Below, in pieces: positions 47,256 to 48,063 of a stretch of DNA of 48,063 bases. This DNA is from an uncultured Paracoccaceae bacterium. GTDB taxonomy: Bacteria; Pseudomonadota; Alphaproteobacteria; Rhodobacterales; Rhodobacteraceae. The stretch spans positions 162,501 to 210,563 of the forward strand of contig OY288156.1 in NCBI GenBank assembly GCA_958439195.1, given 5' to 3'. The notes beneath the pieces were generated by a model that did no database searches, was not told the origin of the DNA, and saw nothing but the letters and a program-made list of their open reading frames with translations. The position numbers were made by a program, and so were the translations under genes. Numbering within the stretch: position 1 is the first letter of the stretch; each line of letters opens with the position of its first letter.

Positions 47256-47687
47256 TGTTGGTCTGTCATAGCCGGGATGGGCGGTGGCTGCGGTTTGGAC
47301 GAAGCCCATGCGGCGGAAGGCGGCGTGGTTGGCGGTGAGTTCGACGCGGGTCTGAAGTTCCAGCACCGGCAGGCCGAGGGCGCGGGCGCGGGTGGCGGCA
47401 TGGTCGATGAGCGCGCGGGCGTGGCCACGGCCTTGATGGGCGGGGTCCACGGCGAGTTTGCCGAGATAGAGCGCGTTCGGCTTTTGCGTGAGGAACAGAC
47501 AGGCAAGGGCGGGCTGGCCGATCACCCAAACTTCGCCCTTGCGGGCCTGTTCGGCGATGCCTTCGGCGGTGAGGCTGTGGAGTGACGAGGGCGGGTCAAT
47601 GACGCCTTCCATGCTGGCAAAGGCGCGGTGCAGCAGGGCCAGCAGCGCGGGCCAGTCATAGGGATCAGTCGCGCGCTGGGGTGTCAT
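47229..47687 (-). CDS. GNAT-family N-acetyltransferase
   Basis: A 152-aa acetyltransferase. The acetyl-CoA site is LAVDPAHQGRGHARALIDHA (about residues 88-107, the Q-x-x-G-x-A/G pattern) and a further motif, HAAFRRMGFV, lies near 128. The ATG at 47687 is preferred as family members start close to it; another in-frame ATG is at 47699. It overlaps the preceding GFA gene by 23 bases or more, so they are co-transcribed. The last codons and the stop fall in the 20-bp repeat array, so the C terminus may have been changed by repeat expansion. Substrate unknown. Confidence 0.85.
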   Translation of the reverse strand: MTPQRATDPYDWPALLALLHRAFASMEGVIDPPSSLHSLTAEGIAEQARKGEVWVIGQPALACLFLTQKPNALYLGKLAVDPAHQGRGHARALIDHAATRARALGLPVLELQTRVELTANHAAFRRMGFVQTAATAHPGYDRPTSLTFQRMA

Positions 47688-48063
47688 CGCTGCGGTCATG
47701 GCGGGGCAGGGTGTCGTGCAGGTTGGCCCACGGCAGGTGTTCGGCGAAATGGACATGGGCGGTGGGGGTGTAGGTGCCAGGGTTATCGAGGGTGCCTGCG
47801 TAGAAATGTTGTTCAGCAGGGAAGCGATCGGCGCGGTAGCCCATTGGCGTGCCGCAGGTGCGGCAGAACTGCCGCGTGACGCCGGTGGATGAGGTGAAGA
47901 TGGCGGGCATGTCGCCTGTCCAGACATAGGTGCCATCGGCCACGCCGAAGAAGGAGGCGAAGGCCGCCCCGGTCGCGCGGCGGCAGCTTTCGCAATGACA
48001 GTGTATCTGCCAGAGCGGCGGGGCTTCGCAGCGATAGGTGACGGCACCGCAGAGGCAGCGCCC
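47665..48063 (-). CDS. GFA-family zinc-binding protein, 5' end outside the window
   Basis: About 132 codons are visible; the start lies beyond the right edge. The GFA (glutathione-dependent formaldehyde-activating) fold is shown by its Cys sites: CLCGAV, then HCHCESCRR, then FCRTCGTPMGY, which hold two zinc ions. Known members act as glutathione-dependent enzymes, but most are uncharacterised. The gene overlaps the GNAT gene. Confidence 0.88.
   Translation of the reverse strand, partial: GRCLCGAVTYRCEAPPLWQIHCHCESCRRATGAAFASFFGVADGTYVWTGDMPAIFTSSTGVTRQFCRTCGTPMGYRADRFPAEQHFYAGTLDNPGTYTPTAHVHFAEHLPWANLHDTLPRHDRSDDTPARD

Overview
The window looks like a piece of a Rhodobacterales (Paracoccaceae-type) alphaproteobacterial chromosome. 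The reasons are a 23S-5S-tRNA-fMet operon end in the order usual for that group, GC-rich core genes, osmoregulated periplasmic glucan (OPG) genes of the alphaproteobacterial type, and several transposase families common there. All assignments come from reading the sequence and its translations; no database search was run.

Left part (1-7700): the 3' end of an rrn operon and the initiator tRNA abut a large serine recombinase whose last codons lie antisense in the tRNA, as expected at the edge of an integrated element. Behind it are a small XRE repressor with an operator over its own start codon, a tandem ABM-like protein divergent from a LysR regulator, and a tight three-gene operon: a small DUF4258-like protein, a uracil-DNA-glycosylase-fold protein and an HTH protein. 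A perfect inverted repeat precedes this operon. It is the best candidate here for an undescribed defence-type module.

Middle (7863-22960): two near-identical 2,499-bp IS21-family elements in inverted orientation bracket about 10 kb of lower-GC cargo. The cargo holds a glycosyltransferase, an 892-aa FkbM methyltransferase/coiled-coil/glycosyltransferase fusion, a sulfotransferase fused to an AlgX/AlgJ-like SGNH domain, and a second sulfotransferase. Decayed IS3 and IS5 elements lie between them. This looks like a transferred surface-glycan decoration locus. To its right lie a truncated dehydrogenase and an IS3 fragment.

Right part (23700-48063): a sulfur-uptake set (rhodanese, YeeE/YedE and a small exported protein), IS remnants and an amidase come first. 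A mostly co-directional metabolic run follows: Tat-exported MBL hydrolase, FAD amine oxidase, aldo/keto reductase, YHS protein, class III CoA-transferase, TPP enzyme and a TTC38-like TPR protein. Two convergent OPG loci come next. The forward locus has opgC-like, opgH-like and exported-esterase genes. The reverse locus has opgG, opgH and opgC, and its opgH is split by an in-frame amber codon. The window ends with an FMN reductase, an array of ten degenerate 20-bp repeats, a GNAT acetyltransferase and a GFA-family protein cut by the window edge.
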